A stretch of DNA of 64,000 nt from contig JASDDO010000001.1 of assembly GCA_030015575.1 (NCBI GenBank), positions 515,339,772 through 515,403,771 of the forward strand, in the 5' to 3' direction. Positions 30,931-42,129 of the stretch are shown in pieces. A program made the position numbers and the translations under genes. The notes under the pieces were generated by a model. That model was not told where the DNA came from, did no database searches, and saw only the letters and a list, made by a program, of their open reading frames with translations. The stretch is from Agapanthus africanus (lineage: Eukaryota > Streptophyta > Magnoliopsida > Asparagales > Amaryllidaceae). Within the stretch, counting starts at the first letter, position 1; each line of letters starts with the position of its first letter.

Positions 30931-32436
30931 CTAATCTTCGATCCATCCTTTAAAGATGAAGCAATCCTTGATCGGGTGACTTACCGTTTGGTGGTAAGGG
31001 CAATAATTGGGATCGTTGACATCGCCTGGCTGCAACGGACGTTTTGGACTCGGTAGATTGATGAGTCTGTTGCGCACTGCCAGCTCGAACAATCTCCTCG
31101 TTTTATTCTGAGGAAACGAGTAAGGACGTCCCAGTCTCTCCTCGAGGGACGGGCGTGGTCGCACATTGTTTTGGCGAACAACCGGCTTTAAGTTGCTCGG
31201 CCGTTGCTGAGTATTAGCAACGAAGGTTGCTTTCCCTTTGCCCTTTTCATTCCAAGGATCCGTCTTTGAATGAGATGGTGTGTGACTCATCTGATCCATT
31301 TGGGCCAACTTATCAATTAAAGCCTGGAACGTGGTCAGTTTGAAGAAGATCATGAATTGCGAGATGGTTACTTGCGGATCAAGAGTGCCCACGAACATAC
31401 CTACCGCAGGTGCTTCTTCGATCCGCTGTTCGCATTTTGACCACAGATTCCGCCATCGTGTTGCGTATTGAACCCACGTTTCGCCTGGCCTTATCCTGGC
31501 GTTGATCAGTGCTGTTATCGGGGTGCGTTCACTAGCACTCGCGAATCTTTGTGTAAACAGCAACTCCATCTTCGCAAATGTTTTGACAGAGTCGTTAGGT
31601 AGCTCCGAATACCATTCGAATGCCGTTTCTGCTAAGCTGCCGACAAATTGTCGAAGCAACAGTCTGTCATCGCCTCCAGTATTGCCGCATAAGGCCCTGA
31701 ATTGAGCGACATGCTGATGTGGGTTCCCTGTCCCTTTATATACGTGGAACTTAGGGATCGTATATCCCGGTGGGTAACTGATTTGGTCATACCAGCCCGG
31801 ATAGGGTCGTCCTGTTCTAACAATTTGCGCAGCAGCTTCATTCACTTGATGAGCCCGTATTTGATGAGCTATATAGTCATCCAGCGCAGCCTTGGAAATG
31901 GTTTCATCTTTGGCTGTTGAAAGAGTCGGAGGCGGATTAGATGTCTCTCCTCTATCGTCTTCAGTAATGATCGGAGGGTCTTCAACTGGAGGGTCCGGCT
32001 GTAACATCATTCCCACCATGTCTTGGAAGAGAAGCACCATTTGTTTTATGTTGGCAGCTTGTTCTGCTGCCTCTCTGTCCTTCTTTTCGAGGACTCTGCG
32101 TAGGAAGTCAGTGTCAGTTTCCTGTTCGTGACGCTGTTCTGACAATGCCTCCGAGCTTTCTTTTGGCCTGGTAAGTGCGGCCATCGCATTCATCATTTCT
32201 TGGAGCTTCTGCTGCTGCTCCTGAGCTTTAGTCACCGATCGCGTAAGCGGTCTATGACCTGTAGATGTGCGGCTGTCCTCTTTCCCGGACGCCATGTAGA
32301 CTGTATGCACCACCATGCCCCCAGACTTAGGGCGTTTAGGCTTACTGTCTTTGACGTTTGCTACAGGCGTGGGGACTTTCTCCTGCTTTCTGCTCTTATG
32401 AATAGTCGACGTGGAGGGGGCCGTTGTAGTGGGCAC
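30931..32436 (-). CDS. gag: TR-GAG1 gag (capsid domain)
   Basis: 501 codons. Basic, proline-rich N-terminus; predicted coiled coil about 65-135 (KAQEQQQKLQEMM...KKDREAAEQAA). The plant Ty3 capsid domain lies at about 225-380, with YTIPKFHVYKGTGNPHQHV, LLRQFVGSLAETAFEWYSEL, LLFTQRFASASE and RPGETWVQYATRWRNL. The C-terminus has a C-x2-H-x4-H-x4-C knuckle (CPYHQTVSHPIKDC, 479-492). It forms the virus-like particle and packages RNA in related elements. The capsid domain is uninterrupted, which is unusual in this window. The ORF begins just after an in-frame TGA that separates it from upstream sequence possibly joined to ORF 1. No protease follows. Confidence 0.88.
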   Translation of the reverse strand: MPTTTAPSTSTIHKSRKQEKVPTPVANVKDSKPKRPKSGGMVVHTVYMASGKEDSRTSTGHRPLTRSVTKAQEQQQKLQEMMNAMAALTRPKESSEALSEQRHEQETDTDFLRRVLEKKDREAAEQAANIKQMVLLFQDMVGMMLQPDPPVEDPPIITEDDRGETSNPPPTLSTAKDETISKAALDDYIAHQIRAHQVNEAAAQIVRTGRPYPGWYDQISYPPGYTIPKFHVYKGTGNPHQHVAQFRALCGNTGGDDRLLLRQFVGSLAETAFEWYSELPNDSVKTFAKMELLFTQRFASASERTPITALINARIRPGETWVQYATRWRNLWSKCEQRIEEAPAVGMFVGTLDPQVTISQFMIFFKLTTFQALIDKLAQMDQMSHTPSHSKTDPWNEKGKGKATFVANTQQRPSNLKPVVRQNNVRPRPSLEERLGRPYSFPQNKTRRLFELAVRNRLINLPSPKRPLQPGDVNDPNYCPYHQTVSHPIKDCFIFKGWIED

Positions 32437-32528
32437 TCAAGTGGTTGTCGTCCTTTGCGGTTTGACAGGACGGTTCTTTTCTTCTTGAACTTTCACCCTC
32501 TTCTGCCGGTGAGAGTGATCTTGAATGA

Positions 32529-33479
32529 TTACTGAGTCCTGAACTCGTCGCCAGACCTTGTAAATTTTGGAGGACAGCCGTTGAGGGGGCTGCTCTGGCC
32601 ATGTTTCTGTAGCATTCTCCGCGGGTGGGGAGATCTTTTCAGCGCGGCAGTCGGAGAGTTTCTGCGCACCTTGTTGAGTAGTTCAAAGCTGTTCCCAGTC
32701 GGAACAGCAGCATTGATTTCCACCGTTGGAGCTGGTGGGGTTAGCCCAGAGGGGGAGTTGCCCCCGGCCTTCCTTACTCGGCGCCAGTAGCGACGTCGAG
32801 CATGTCGAGCTGTTGGGGCCGGTTCGGCGATGGGGATGGTTTCGTCTTGCCCCCTGTCCAGATGAGGCGCCGCTGGAGCCAGCCTCTTGAAGACTGATGT
32901 CTTTTGAGTAGCAGTATCCAATCTGTCAAAGACAAACCTTCGAGCAGGAACGGGAGCCAGAATAGTCAGTCTTGTAAAGACCGACTCTTTGGCAGGAGAA
33001 GCCGCCTTGACGACTTCAGGAGCAGATATGGCTATCTTCTTCGGGATGGCCACTTCAGGGGTCATGGGCTTCTTGGCAGGCCCATTGGGGTTCAGGCTTA
33101 GTCTGGTGAAGACCGAGGAGTTGGAGTTGGACGACCCGTTGAGAGGGGTCGTGGTCGTAGTGAGCCGATCGAAGACCGACTTCTTTTGCGCTTCCTTCGG
33201 CAGCGGGATATCAACGTTTACTGGCGGGAGCATGGTCCCAAAGAACAGACCAGTGGTAGCCTGAGTCACTTGTTCTACAGGCATAGTGAACAGGGAAGCA
33301 GCATGCGGTCCATAGGCTACACCTCCAGATGAGGCGGAGCGAGAGTTGCAGTTGCAGGTAGTGCAGTTTGAAGCCATTGATCTTCTGTTTTCTGCACGGA
33401 GCAAGACACCAAATCTTAGTACCTCGAATCCACAGGCAACCATAGCAAACCGCGATTCGTTCGCGAACACGACACACAA
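32529..33479 (-). CDS. TR-GAG1 first ORF with repeated SVFxRL motifs
   Basis: 316 codons starting about 45 bp after the primer-binding site. The true start may be the methionine at residue 35 (MASNCTTCNC). The first 34 residues look like leader sequence. The striking feature is a short motif repeated five times: SVFDRL (101-106), SVFTRL (122-127), SVFTRL (166-171), FVFDRL (182-187), SVFKRL (195-200). Proline/alanine/lysine linkers separate the copies, and a basic patch RHARRRYWRRVRK follows near 230. No known enzymatic motif. Position and composition suggest a gag N-terminal extension or a separate first ORF as in Ogre-type elements. The function of the motif is unknown to me. Confidence 0.7.
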   Translation of the reverse strand: MCVVFANESRFAMVACGFEVLRFGVLLRAENRRSMASNCTTCNCNSRSASSGGVAYGPHAASLFTMPVEQVTQATTGLFFGTMLPPVNVDIPLPKEAQKKSVFDRLTTTTTPLNGSSNSNSSVFTRLSLNPNGPAKKPMTPEVAIPKKIAISAPEVVKAASPAKESVFTRLTILAPVPARRFVFDRLDTATQKTSVFKRLAPAAPHLDRGQDETIPIAEPAPTARHARRRYWRRVRKAGGNSPSGLTPPAPTVEINAAVPTGNSFELLNKVRRNSPTAALKRSPHPRRMLQKHGQSSPLNGCPPKFTRSGDEFRTQ

Positions 33480-33502
33480 AGTGTGGAGTGGAAAGAGGAA
33501 AA

Positions 33503-33521
33503 GGTCCCACCGGGCGTGCCA
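33503..33521 (-). other. Probable primer-binding site of TR-GAG1
   Basis: Minus strand TGGCACGCCCGGTGGGACC, a few bases after the LTR end GGGGAACA. It has the TGG start expected for pairing with a tRNA CCA end. tRNA identity not assigned. Confidence 0.55.
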
Positions 33522-33526
33522 GAATC

Positions 33527-36500
33527 TGTTCCCCTCAGAAAGACGGCGCGACAGGGACGTCTTGCCTGAGATTCGGGACAGATGCTAATTGGTGCTATCC
33601 GTCCACCTCTCCGAAGATGCCAAGTTGATTTATGGCACCATGTATCGAAGGTTTAAACGGATACGTCCGATGTAGCAGATTTCGTCAGATTCCCCCTCGC
33701 TTGAGGGGTTTTTGATTGTGGGGACTCTCTTCCCTGCAGGCGCAAGCCCCTGCAGTTAATTACGCTACAGCATCGCGATAACCACTTTCTCCTTCTCCAG
33801 ATGGTCACATCGTGTCGTGTGTATCTTGTTTTGTTTGTGGTTGCCCGTGGATTGTATACGGAGACTGATTTATGTCGTCGCCCGTAGGACGTGGATTAGT
33901 CCAAATCTGTATTTTCTTAGATTTGGGTTTGGGGTTTTGGTTTGAGGATACGTTAGCCATATTTGAGGCTAAGATCAACTCAAACGTTTGTTAAGGATAC
34001 GTTAGTCTAATTTGAGACTAAGATCAACTTAACGGAATCGTTTAGATCCGACAAGAGAGCAATTGGCTCTATTGTTCCAGTTTAGGGACATAGTGGTCCA
34101 TTTAATGTATGGCCGTCGGGACCCGTCACCTCTCTAACGACGTTGAAGGATTACAACGACAGGTGTCAGAGGAGTTCAGAGATGTACCCTTGAACCAAAG
34201 TCGATTGGGGGATCTAAAGTCCAATTTGGGACTAAAGTCTGTTTGAAGGTTTAAGGACACGTTAGCCATATTTGAGGCTAAGATCAACTTAAACGGGATC
34301 GTTTAGATCCGACGAAAGAGCATTTGGGCTCTATTGTTCCAGTTTAGGGACGTGGTGGTCCATTGCCAATTTAGGGACATGGTGGTCCATCATTCCCATT
34401 TTGGGGACAAATGTTAGTTTAAGGACGCATTGGTCCATGAGTTTAAGGACCCCACAGTCCGTATTAATGTGTGGTTGTCGGGACCCATCACCTCTCTGAC
34501 GACGTTGAAGGATTACAACGACAAATATCAGAGGAGTTCAGAGATGTACCCTTGAGCCAATGAGTTGGTTGAAAGAGCAGATGTGCTCAGTTCAGGATGA
34601 TTTGAGGACTTATGGCCAGTTTGGGCTAAGTCCAATTATTTTTGAAATATTGGCCCTTTGGGCCATTAGACATTTGTCTGGGTTCAGCCCCTCATCATTC
34701 AGCAGTGCTAAACAGAGGTTTGGGGGTTCTGACAATATTTTATCTTTGACTTCCTCTATTTTGAGATTCATTTGGAGGAGGGACTTTTGCCTCTGGAAAA
34801 TTAGCCAATTTGGCTAAAAGTAGTGTTAAACATTTAGAGAACAACAGTGTTAAACACTGGAGATAGAACTCTCAAATTAGTGTTAAACACTAAAAGACAA
34901 TCAGTGTTAAACACTGGAAATATAATCTTTAATTTTGTGTTAAACACTAGAAACAATCAGTGTTAAACACTGGAAATATAATCCCCAAATTAGTGTTAAA
35001 CACTAAAGACAGAGGGGTCACGTGTGGACACGTGAGAGCGCCCAAACGGGGGACTAGATCCCTTTTCTTCGTTCTGCAATTAAGTGTTAAACACTTTATC
35101 ATTTCCTGGCCATCACGTGTGGGCACGTGATAGGCATCCATTCATTAGATATTAAAAGGATTTGTTAGGGGTCATGTGGGAACACGTGAGAGCGCCCTAA
35201 ATGTGGAGCCAGATCTCCTTTGTTTTATCCTCAAATCTGCGAATAAATGTTAAACACTTTTCATTTTTATTTTGAGCATCACGTGTTGACACGTGATGGG
35301 GATTCATGCGCTGACTGTTAAAATGTTTGCTAAGGGGCCACGTGGTAACACGTGAGAGCGCCCAAAACTTAGATTTCCCTTGCTTTTTCTTTCTGCGTTT
35401 TGGGAGTCACGTGGGAGCACGTGAGGCATTGCCTCAAAGTTTCTTCCTCTTTATTTTTGGGATCTTTTCAAGGGTCATGTGGGGACACGTGACCTAGTTT
35501 TATTCTTTCTTTTCTGATCACTGCGGATTGGGGTCATGTGTCATCACGTGACCAATGTTCTTTATGTGCATGGAGATCTTTCAAGTCTCTGTTATTTTTA
35601 AGAATTAAATTCTCTGTAGGGTTGAACCCTAATTATGATTTTGGAGGAATTAAATTCCTATTGTGAAAGAATTAAATTCTTATTTAGGGTAAAACCCTAA
35701 TTATGATTCTGTAGGAATTAAATTCCAATTAGTTTGGGAGAATTAAATTCTCAAAACTCAATTCCCCTTCTAAGTTTAGGATCTGCATGGCAGGATCTCG
35801 ACCCGATGAGAATTAAATTCTCATCCTATGGGGAGATATGCTCTGTACAGATCTTCAACCAGAAGAAGAACTAAGTTCTTTATTTGCAGAAGAGTTAAAC
35901 TCTTAAATTTTGAGAATTAAATTCTCTTTTTGAAGTTGATCTTTTTCCCTTTTCTCACCTAGGGTTTTCTTTGTTGAGAATTAAATTCTCCTTTCTTTTC
36001 TTCCCTCTTGAGAATTAAATTCTCCTCTCTCTATTTTTCTCTCAAAAAAAAGAGGTCGATCCCTCTTCTCTTCTCTTGGCTCCTATTTATAGGAGGAGGC
36101 AGAGAATCAATTTGTTTTGTGAATCTTTCATTGAAAGATTTTAATTGATTTCATGATTAATATGATCCTTTAGATCATTCAGTGAATTTTATTCACCGTT
36201 GGATTTTAAATCCAAAGATATTATATTTGTTATTCTCGGTGAGATTTAGGGGAAATCTTTCCTTGTCTAAGATTTTTTCCATAAATTGGTGATTTTTAAT
36301 CACTCTTGGATCTTTAATCCAACGGTCCCCATAATCTTTTTCCATTTGGAAAGATTTAGAAGCTTTTAGAATTTTAATTCTATTTCGAAAGATTTTAGAG
36401 AAATTTAGAATTTTAATTCTATTAAACTGTAAGGCTTTTAAAGCCTGGCACGTGCTGGCACGTGACCCTTGGTCCCGTGTGAGCACGTGACCCCCAAATT

Positions 36501-37022
36501 GGTTCTTTTAACAGCCGCTTGTTTATGTTGTTGTTTTAACCATCACGTGTCAACACGTGACCATTGGTCACGTGTGAGCACGTGATACCTCATTGAGGTA
36601 ACTTCTGATTTTTAATCAGGGAACAGATTTTAGAATTTAATTCTATTCATTATTTTAGAGGCCTTAAGAGCCCATCACATGTCTGCACGTGACCCATGGT
36701 CACGTGTGAGCACGTGATGCCCCATTGGGGTCTTTTCTGAGTTTTTATTATATCTTTTAACTCCTCCAGCGGGTTCTTAAAGGTCCATCACGTGTGGACA
36801 CGTGATGCCTCATAATTTTAGATCCCGGATGAATTATGAGGCCCATAATATATCAAATCGAAGGGTTTTTCGAGATGCTTCCAATACCATCAGAATTTAA
36901 TAGTTCCTCCTTCGGGAGTTTATCAAAAAACAGCCCGGAAGATACTGGTTCGTATTTCCTTAAGCGTATCGCTGCCATTTGATACCTTGGACTCTTCTGC
37001 GCAGAAATTTTTGGCGGGAACA
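33527..37022 (-). mobile_element. 5' LTR of TR-GAG1 (right copy)
   Basis: Runs from TGTTCCCCTCA to GGCGGGAACA, 3496 bp, co-linear with 20254-23750 including every hairpin and G-box block. TATA palindrome at 36080-36095. It is followed by CCAAC and the interrupted Copia LTR. Confidence 0.95.
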
Positions 37023-37269
37023 CCAACGCTAAAGTCCGGGATCCCGATGATCGCAGCGGAGGGACGTCATCACGGAGCTAAAGAAGTGGAGGACCGGATC
37101 TACAAAGGTTGTAATCCCTTTCACTTGTAGTTAAAGTAGTTAACTTGCTATGTTTCGCCTTACCTCTAGTTAACGATCTAGCATTAGGGTTCTTTGGCAC
37201 ATGGAAAATTTGATTTTGGTTTGGTTGATCAGTTGTAGAACCTCATGAGTGTGCCTAGGAACCCTACAG

Positions 37270-37287
37270 TGGTATCAGAGCCTAGCT
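37270..37287 (+). other. Copia primer-binding site (initiator tRNA-Met type)
   Basis: TGGTATCAGAGCCTAGCT starts two bases after the 5' LTR end. TGGTATCAGAGC is the usual Copia site complementary to the 3' end of initiator methionine tRNA. Confidence 0.92.
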
Positions 37288-39374
37288 AGAGTTTTAGGCG
37301 AAGTGTAAATGAAGTTAGAAACCCGATCGAACCCCGAAACCCTAATTCTAACCCTTCTCTGTACATTTTTCAAAACAGTGGAATTTTCCTAATTAAAAAT
37401 GCTCAGAAAATAGTGCCGGGAAATATAAGGTTAACTGTAGAAAACGAAGCCCTAACTCTACTGTAGCACCGCGGAACCGCGGCCTTACCCTGATTTTGGC
37501 GGCGGTTCCGCGGCCGTATGTACTGATTAGGGGTCCATTTTCCTACAGTAATGCCCGTAGCAGTTTCCTGTGTTCTCTGGGAATTTTTAATCTGTACTCA
37601 ACAGTTGAGTTTTCTGGGGTGTATTGGGGACTCGTTGATTCGATCGGATATTTTAATCTCGTTTATGTTTTCAGGATATTTTTAGAACATGTTAAAATGT
37701 TCGACTGGATATAAATACCCACTTTTCCCCTGCCGGGAAATTTCCAAGTGTTCGATTTTTCCGTGGTTTAAGAATATTCTAAGTTGTGCAAGTAACTCGA
37801 TGGACCCTCTAGAAGACAACAAACCTTAACTCGATTATGTGACCGTCTTGAACTGCCCTTTGAACCTTAGGGTTTAAGGCAGTACGGCGTGCCACATGTG
37901 AGGCGTTGGCTTGACCCTTCTACGGCTGGACCGTTGGTACTGTGGCATGAAGTGAATGTTTTTAAACTTATTTCATGTGTTGAGCTTTTCGGGAAAACTT
38001 GGGTGTTTGATTATTCGATTGGAAAGTTTAACATTTTCTATTTATCCGGAATGTGATACAATATTTGGAATTCACAAGTAGTTATGAGATAACTGAATGA
38101 ATGTTATAAATCTAGCAGTTTAGTCTCACTTGATCGGTTGCCACAGGATTTTGATGTGATCAAAAGTCTGTCGCAATCACGTAGCATACGCGGATACTCG
38201 CCGGGTAAACTTAATAGATAGCCATGCCCCATAGCCCCGACCAAGTGACTATAGGAGAATCTCGTCGCCGAAAACATCCGTTCGGGTGCTCGCGGCAGCG
38301 GTGTTCCGCCTTGGTGCACTTCGTCGACGGTATCGGGGGTGCGGCCATCTACTAAAGTTTGCGACGAGCATTCGATCAGAATGTCGGGAATCCTGTTGAA
38401 TTGCCCGACTTGATATTGAAAAGAGTTTTCGATAATGAGACTAAAATGCAGGGTTTATAATTGTTAGGCATGCGATGTCTAAGGAATTCATTTGTTTAGG
38501 CATGTGATGTCTAAAGAGTTTGCAGATTCCAAATGTTGTAGTTTTACACTTTCTTTTCTGTGACCGTAAGTGTAATATGTGATATCGCCGGTTTCGTTGC
38601 TATATGTCAACGACAATTGGGATGGGCATATTTACTTACGTTGATGACATGTGATGTTATGTGTTGCTGGATATGTTATATTGGATTGTCGTGTTTGAAT
38701 AGCCGGGGGTTTTTATGTGAGATGAGTGTTTTTCATTTTCATTCATGTAAAAACTTGTATGTAATATTCTTTTGTTGGGGCACTTCCAGGTTGCGGAAGA
38801 TGTCACCGTTGATGTATATTATTTACTTTTCCGCACTAAGATAGACCCAAGGAGGAGAGCACAAGTAACCGGGTTCTGGAGTCCAGTGGGAGACCAACTC
38901 AAGGAGTCGAGTCCGGGTCTCCTAACTCTAGAATTGGTAGGGTTGCTTGCCGCTCTCGTAGGGGTCTAGGGGTGTGGGTTTGGCTATTCATCGCGACCGT
39001 GGAATCCGTGTTTTATACAGGCTCAAAATAAAATACGGACGTCCTAGTATATCCAATGTTTCATATGTTTCTTCTGCTGCGATATTTGTGATGTGATCAT
39101 TTGATATGTTGTAATAGATACTGTATATAGTTTATATGATATATTATATAGACGTTACTTATGTTTTACACCCGCGCTAGCCCTGCCCCGCTCTGCCGTT
39201 AGTTATCTAACCTAACGGTGTACGAGGGGACATCGAGGCGAATGCGGATGGCATAAGTGTACGTCGTATTTATCTGTGATGTTTAGGTACTTAAATGATG
39301 GGACTTCATTAATATGATTAATGAAAGAAAAAGAAACTTAAAAGATGTTGTGGAATCGAATTTTCAAAAACAGG

Positions 39375-39640
39375 TAGCTACAGTTCTTGCTTTGCATCGC
39401 GGTGTTCCTTATAGAACATCCTGCACCTTATTCGATAAGGAAAGGGCCGAGATCCCTTCACCGGGAGTGACCCATTTAGCAATAACTGGCAGATGCTACA
39501 ACCCTCGGTTTGTCTTTTGATTGCTTCTATAGTTCTTGCTTTGCATAGTGGTATATATGATATATCCTGCACCTCATTCGACGAGAAAAGGGCCGACGAT
39601 CCCTTCACCGGGAGTGACCCCTTTAGCAAAACTAGAAAAG
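39375..39640. repeat. 149-bp direct duplication in the Copia leader
   Basis: The segment starting GTTCTTGCTTTGCAT at 39383 recurs at 39532, including TCCTGCACCT(T/C)ATTCGA and CCCTTCACCGGGAGTGACCC. The two copies differ at many positions. The minus-strand frame 39378-39701 spans both and encodes a repeated GSLPVKGS, but matches nothing I recognise. Confidence 0.75.
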
Positions 39641-39771
39641 CCTCAAAACACTCCATTTTAAAATCATTTGATTCTACAACGATATCAAGTTCATTACACA
39701 ATAGGTTTTCAGAAAAACCTGTCGTAGCCCTCCATCATTTCAGATAAGTCCTACTTAGTATTCGTGCTACG

Positions 39772-39975
39772 TTTGTTGACCTCCGTCAAGGCGTAGTGTG
39801 CGGTAGCTAACTAGTATTTATCTGTTTATGCATATGATGCAGATTGGATTAGAGTAGTCGTGCGACCTTGTTGACCTCCGTCAAGGGTTGTACGGATGGG
39901 TTTGATTCAATAAAGAAATGACGGGTTGAACTTGACTAGTAGCCTATGGTTTGTTGACCTCCGTCAAGGTCATAG
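39772..39975. repeat. Repeated TTGACctccGTCAA hairpins
   Basis: TTGACCTCCGTCAAGG occurs at about 39776, 39869 and 39953. Each is a 5-bp perfect inverted repeat around CTCC, spaced about 85-95 bp. Confidence 0.75.
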
Positions 39976-40385
39976 GGTGCTAGGGGCAAAATATTATCGG
40001 GAATTTCAAGTGATGAGATTTGCAATGAGATTGCATACCTTCTATGAGATAGTTGGATCCCGATACCCGCTGCGAGTAATTGTTACTCCTGGGAGAGTTT
40101 TACACATTACAATTAGCCGATCAAGTAGGTGTCTAGAAAGGTGTCAACGGGGTTACGCCTCTGGGAAAACGAGGTTTACTTTAATTAGGTTCGTGCGAAA
40201 GCACGGGGGACCTCTCTCAAAGTACCAACACTGGCCTGGCTGAAAGATTGGCGAACTTGTAGCGTGTAATTAATCCCGGCTAGTCTTTCCTTTTAGGGTT
40301 TGAAGGAAGATTTGATAAAAACAGTGGGAGCCATCCTGATTAGATAAAATAATAACCAATCTGATCTTGTAAGAGCATACGCTGA

Positions 40386-40870
40386 GTGTTTTCTTCTCTC
40401 TCTCTCCAGGTAGCGACCATATCACGCCTTAATCAAGATAATAATACGGATGTATTGACCAAACCCGCTTGTTATACTGAGCTGGGGAACGTTGGTCCCG
40501 CTCCAACTTATAATTGTTATAAGACAGAGCAGGAAATTGGGGAATACCAGATTTCCCGTGCCGCCCAAACGAAGAAAGTACATGTTGATGCATCATCTTC
40601 GGGTGTGTTCATTACAGAGAACTGTTTCTCAGTATCCTTTACGTCCTGGGTATGAGATACCGGATCAGGATCCCGCATATGTAATCTGTTACATGGGCTA
40701 CAGATAGGTAGAGAACTGAGAACGGGTGATAAGTTTCATGAGACAGAAAACGGTGCAAGTGTTGCAGCCAAGTCTGTTGGTCACTATCACCCTGTATTAC
40801 CGAATACATTGATTCTGAACAAATGTTATTAGATACCGAACCTGATATACAACATCATATCAGTCTCTTT
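40386..40870 (+). pseudogene. pol: Copia gag end and protease remnant
   Basis: An open stretch at 40386-40652 ends with FTSWV and a TGA. The aspartic-protease signature follows in the same frame as DTGSGSRICN (40655-40684), then LLHGLQIGRELRTGD and NGASVAAKSVGHYHPVLPN, the usual Copia protease order. Further stops occur near 40840. Non-functional. Confidence 0.75.
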
Positions 40871-41029
40871 ATTAGTAAAGAAATGATATAATTTTGTATT
40901 GTTAGATAATATTTTGAACATTTCCTATATCATGAGTTGATCGGTTCATGCACGTTATCTAAAAGCATTGACGTTCTAAATCAAACTACAATTCTTAGTA
41001 TATAGAACACACATAAGAGGAAGAGTTCA

Positions 41030-41935
41030 TAAATGAACGAATCCTTCTTGAGGTATTGTAGACTAGGTCATATCAATGCGACCCGACTAGCTGAAATTAC
41101 ATATAGATGCATATTTAAACTAGTTTGAATTTACATCTTGTGAAACTTGCTGGTCATGTCACAGAGATAAGATGACCAAAGCTCTGTTTATTGGTAACAG
41201 AGAAAGAGTTAGTGAACTTTTGGGATTGATACATGCTGATGTATAAAGGTCCCCTGTCTACACATGCCAAGACCGGTTCTTTGTACTTCATTACATTCTC
41301 TGATGATCTCTCAAGATTCAGACATATGTTCCTGTTGAAACACAAGTCCGAACCTTTTGAGATATTCACAGAATATAAGTTAGAAGTAGAGAACCAAAAT
41401 AAATGTATAAGTATTATGTCCTTTGATGTGATCAGGGAGGAGAATACTTGAGCACGGAATTCCTGGACTATTCTAAAGGAGAATGAGATTCTCTCTCAGC
41501 ATTACTCTTCCGTATACACCATAGCACGATGGTATATCGGGGGAGAGCAATAGCACCCTATATGATATGGTGTGCTCTATGATGAGTACTACTGAGTTTC
41601 CTATTTCCTTTTGGGAGTTATGCACTTGAGAAGCTGCATACCTATTGAATAGGGTTCAAATCATATCAGGTGCCTATCACTCCATATAAGATATGGTAAG
41701 GGAAGAGCCCATCTCTTAAATCAGTTAAGATTTGGGGTTGTCTAGCCTATGTCTAAAAGCATATTTCGGACAAGCTCGAGGCAAAGACAGATCTGAAGAA
41801 GTTTGTTGGATATCCCAAGTATTAGCAAGGGAATATCTTCTACCTAACCAAGGAACAAAAATGTTTTGTTTCTCAACATGCCACCTTTATGAAAGGAATT
41901 TCTTGAGAAGAAATTAGTGGTCATGAGGTAGAACT
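41030..41935 (+). pseudogene. pol: Copia pre-integrase and integrase remnant
   Basis: The pre-integrase segment LRYCRLGHINATRL lies at about 41049-41090. Next come the zinc-binding CETCWSCHRDKMTKALF stretch, ERVSELLGLIHADV, and the core-domain start GSLYFITFSDDLSRFRHMF (from about 41275, after a frameshift). SFDVIREENT replaces the expected catalytic-aspartate region. At 41720-41935 the C-terminal part reads like GCLAY...DKLEAK...VGYPKYQGN in shifted frames. Several stops and frameshifts are present. Confidence 0.75.
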
Positions 41936-42129
41936 GGAAGGAGTTCCAGCTATACAAACTACAGCAGATGATTTGGTAGAACTAAAGAATTCAATAGTAA
42001 CCAACGAACCTCAGCCTCTCCGCCGATCTAGTAGGGTTCCTCACCCACCTGAGAGATACTTTGGTTTCTCTATGACGGTGGGAGCGAGGATTACATCATG
42101 AGATGATGACCCAACTAGTTTCGAGCAGG

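Larger units (their letters stand above)
20249..37027 (-). mobile_element. TR-GAG1: gag-only LTR element with 3.5-kb LTRs
   Basis: CCAAC duplications at 20249-20253 and 37023-37027. The LTRs are 20254-23750 and 33527-37022. The minus-strand order is 5' LTR (33527-37022), primer-binding site, three gag-region ORFs (33479 down to 29800), about 6 kb of non-coding tandem and hairpin repeats, polypurine tract, 3' LTR. I see no protease, reverse transcriptase, RNase H or integrase motif. The plan fits published terminal-repeat retrotransposons with a GAG domain, and the 3' repeats recall the Tat lineage. Confidence 0.93.
18291..37268 (+). mobile_element. 5' LTR of the Copia element, split by TR-GAG1
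   Basis: The two pieces 18291-20253 and 37028-37268 together match the 3' LTR 43353-45565 with few differences. The break falls in ATGAAACCAAC/GCTA, which is intact at 45314-45327 in the 3' LTR. This gives a direct view of the empty site for TR-GAG1. Confidence 0.93.
37288..40385 (+). other. Unusually long, unassigned leader region of the Copia element
   Basis: About 3.1 kb between the primer-binding site and the first gag/pol-like sequence, longer than a normal Copia leader. I see no coding homology. AT-rich, LTR-like composition at about 37750-39300 raises the possibility of another inserted, diverged solo LTR, but I could not find matched ends. Two repeat groups inside are listed separately. 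A CTCTCTCTCTCCAG stretch at 40397-40410 looks like a 3' splice site before the coding remnant. Confidence 0.5.
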
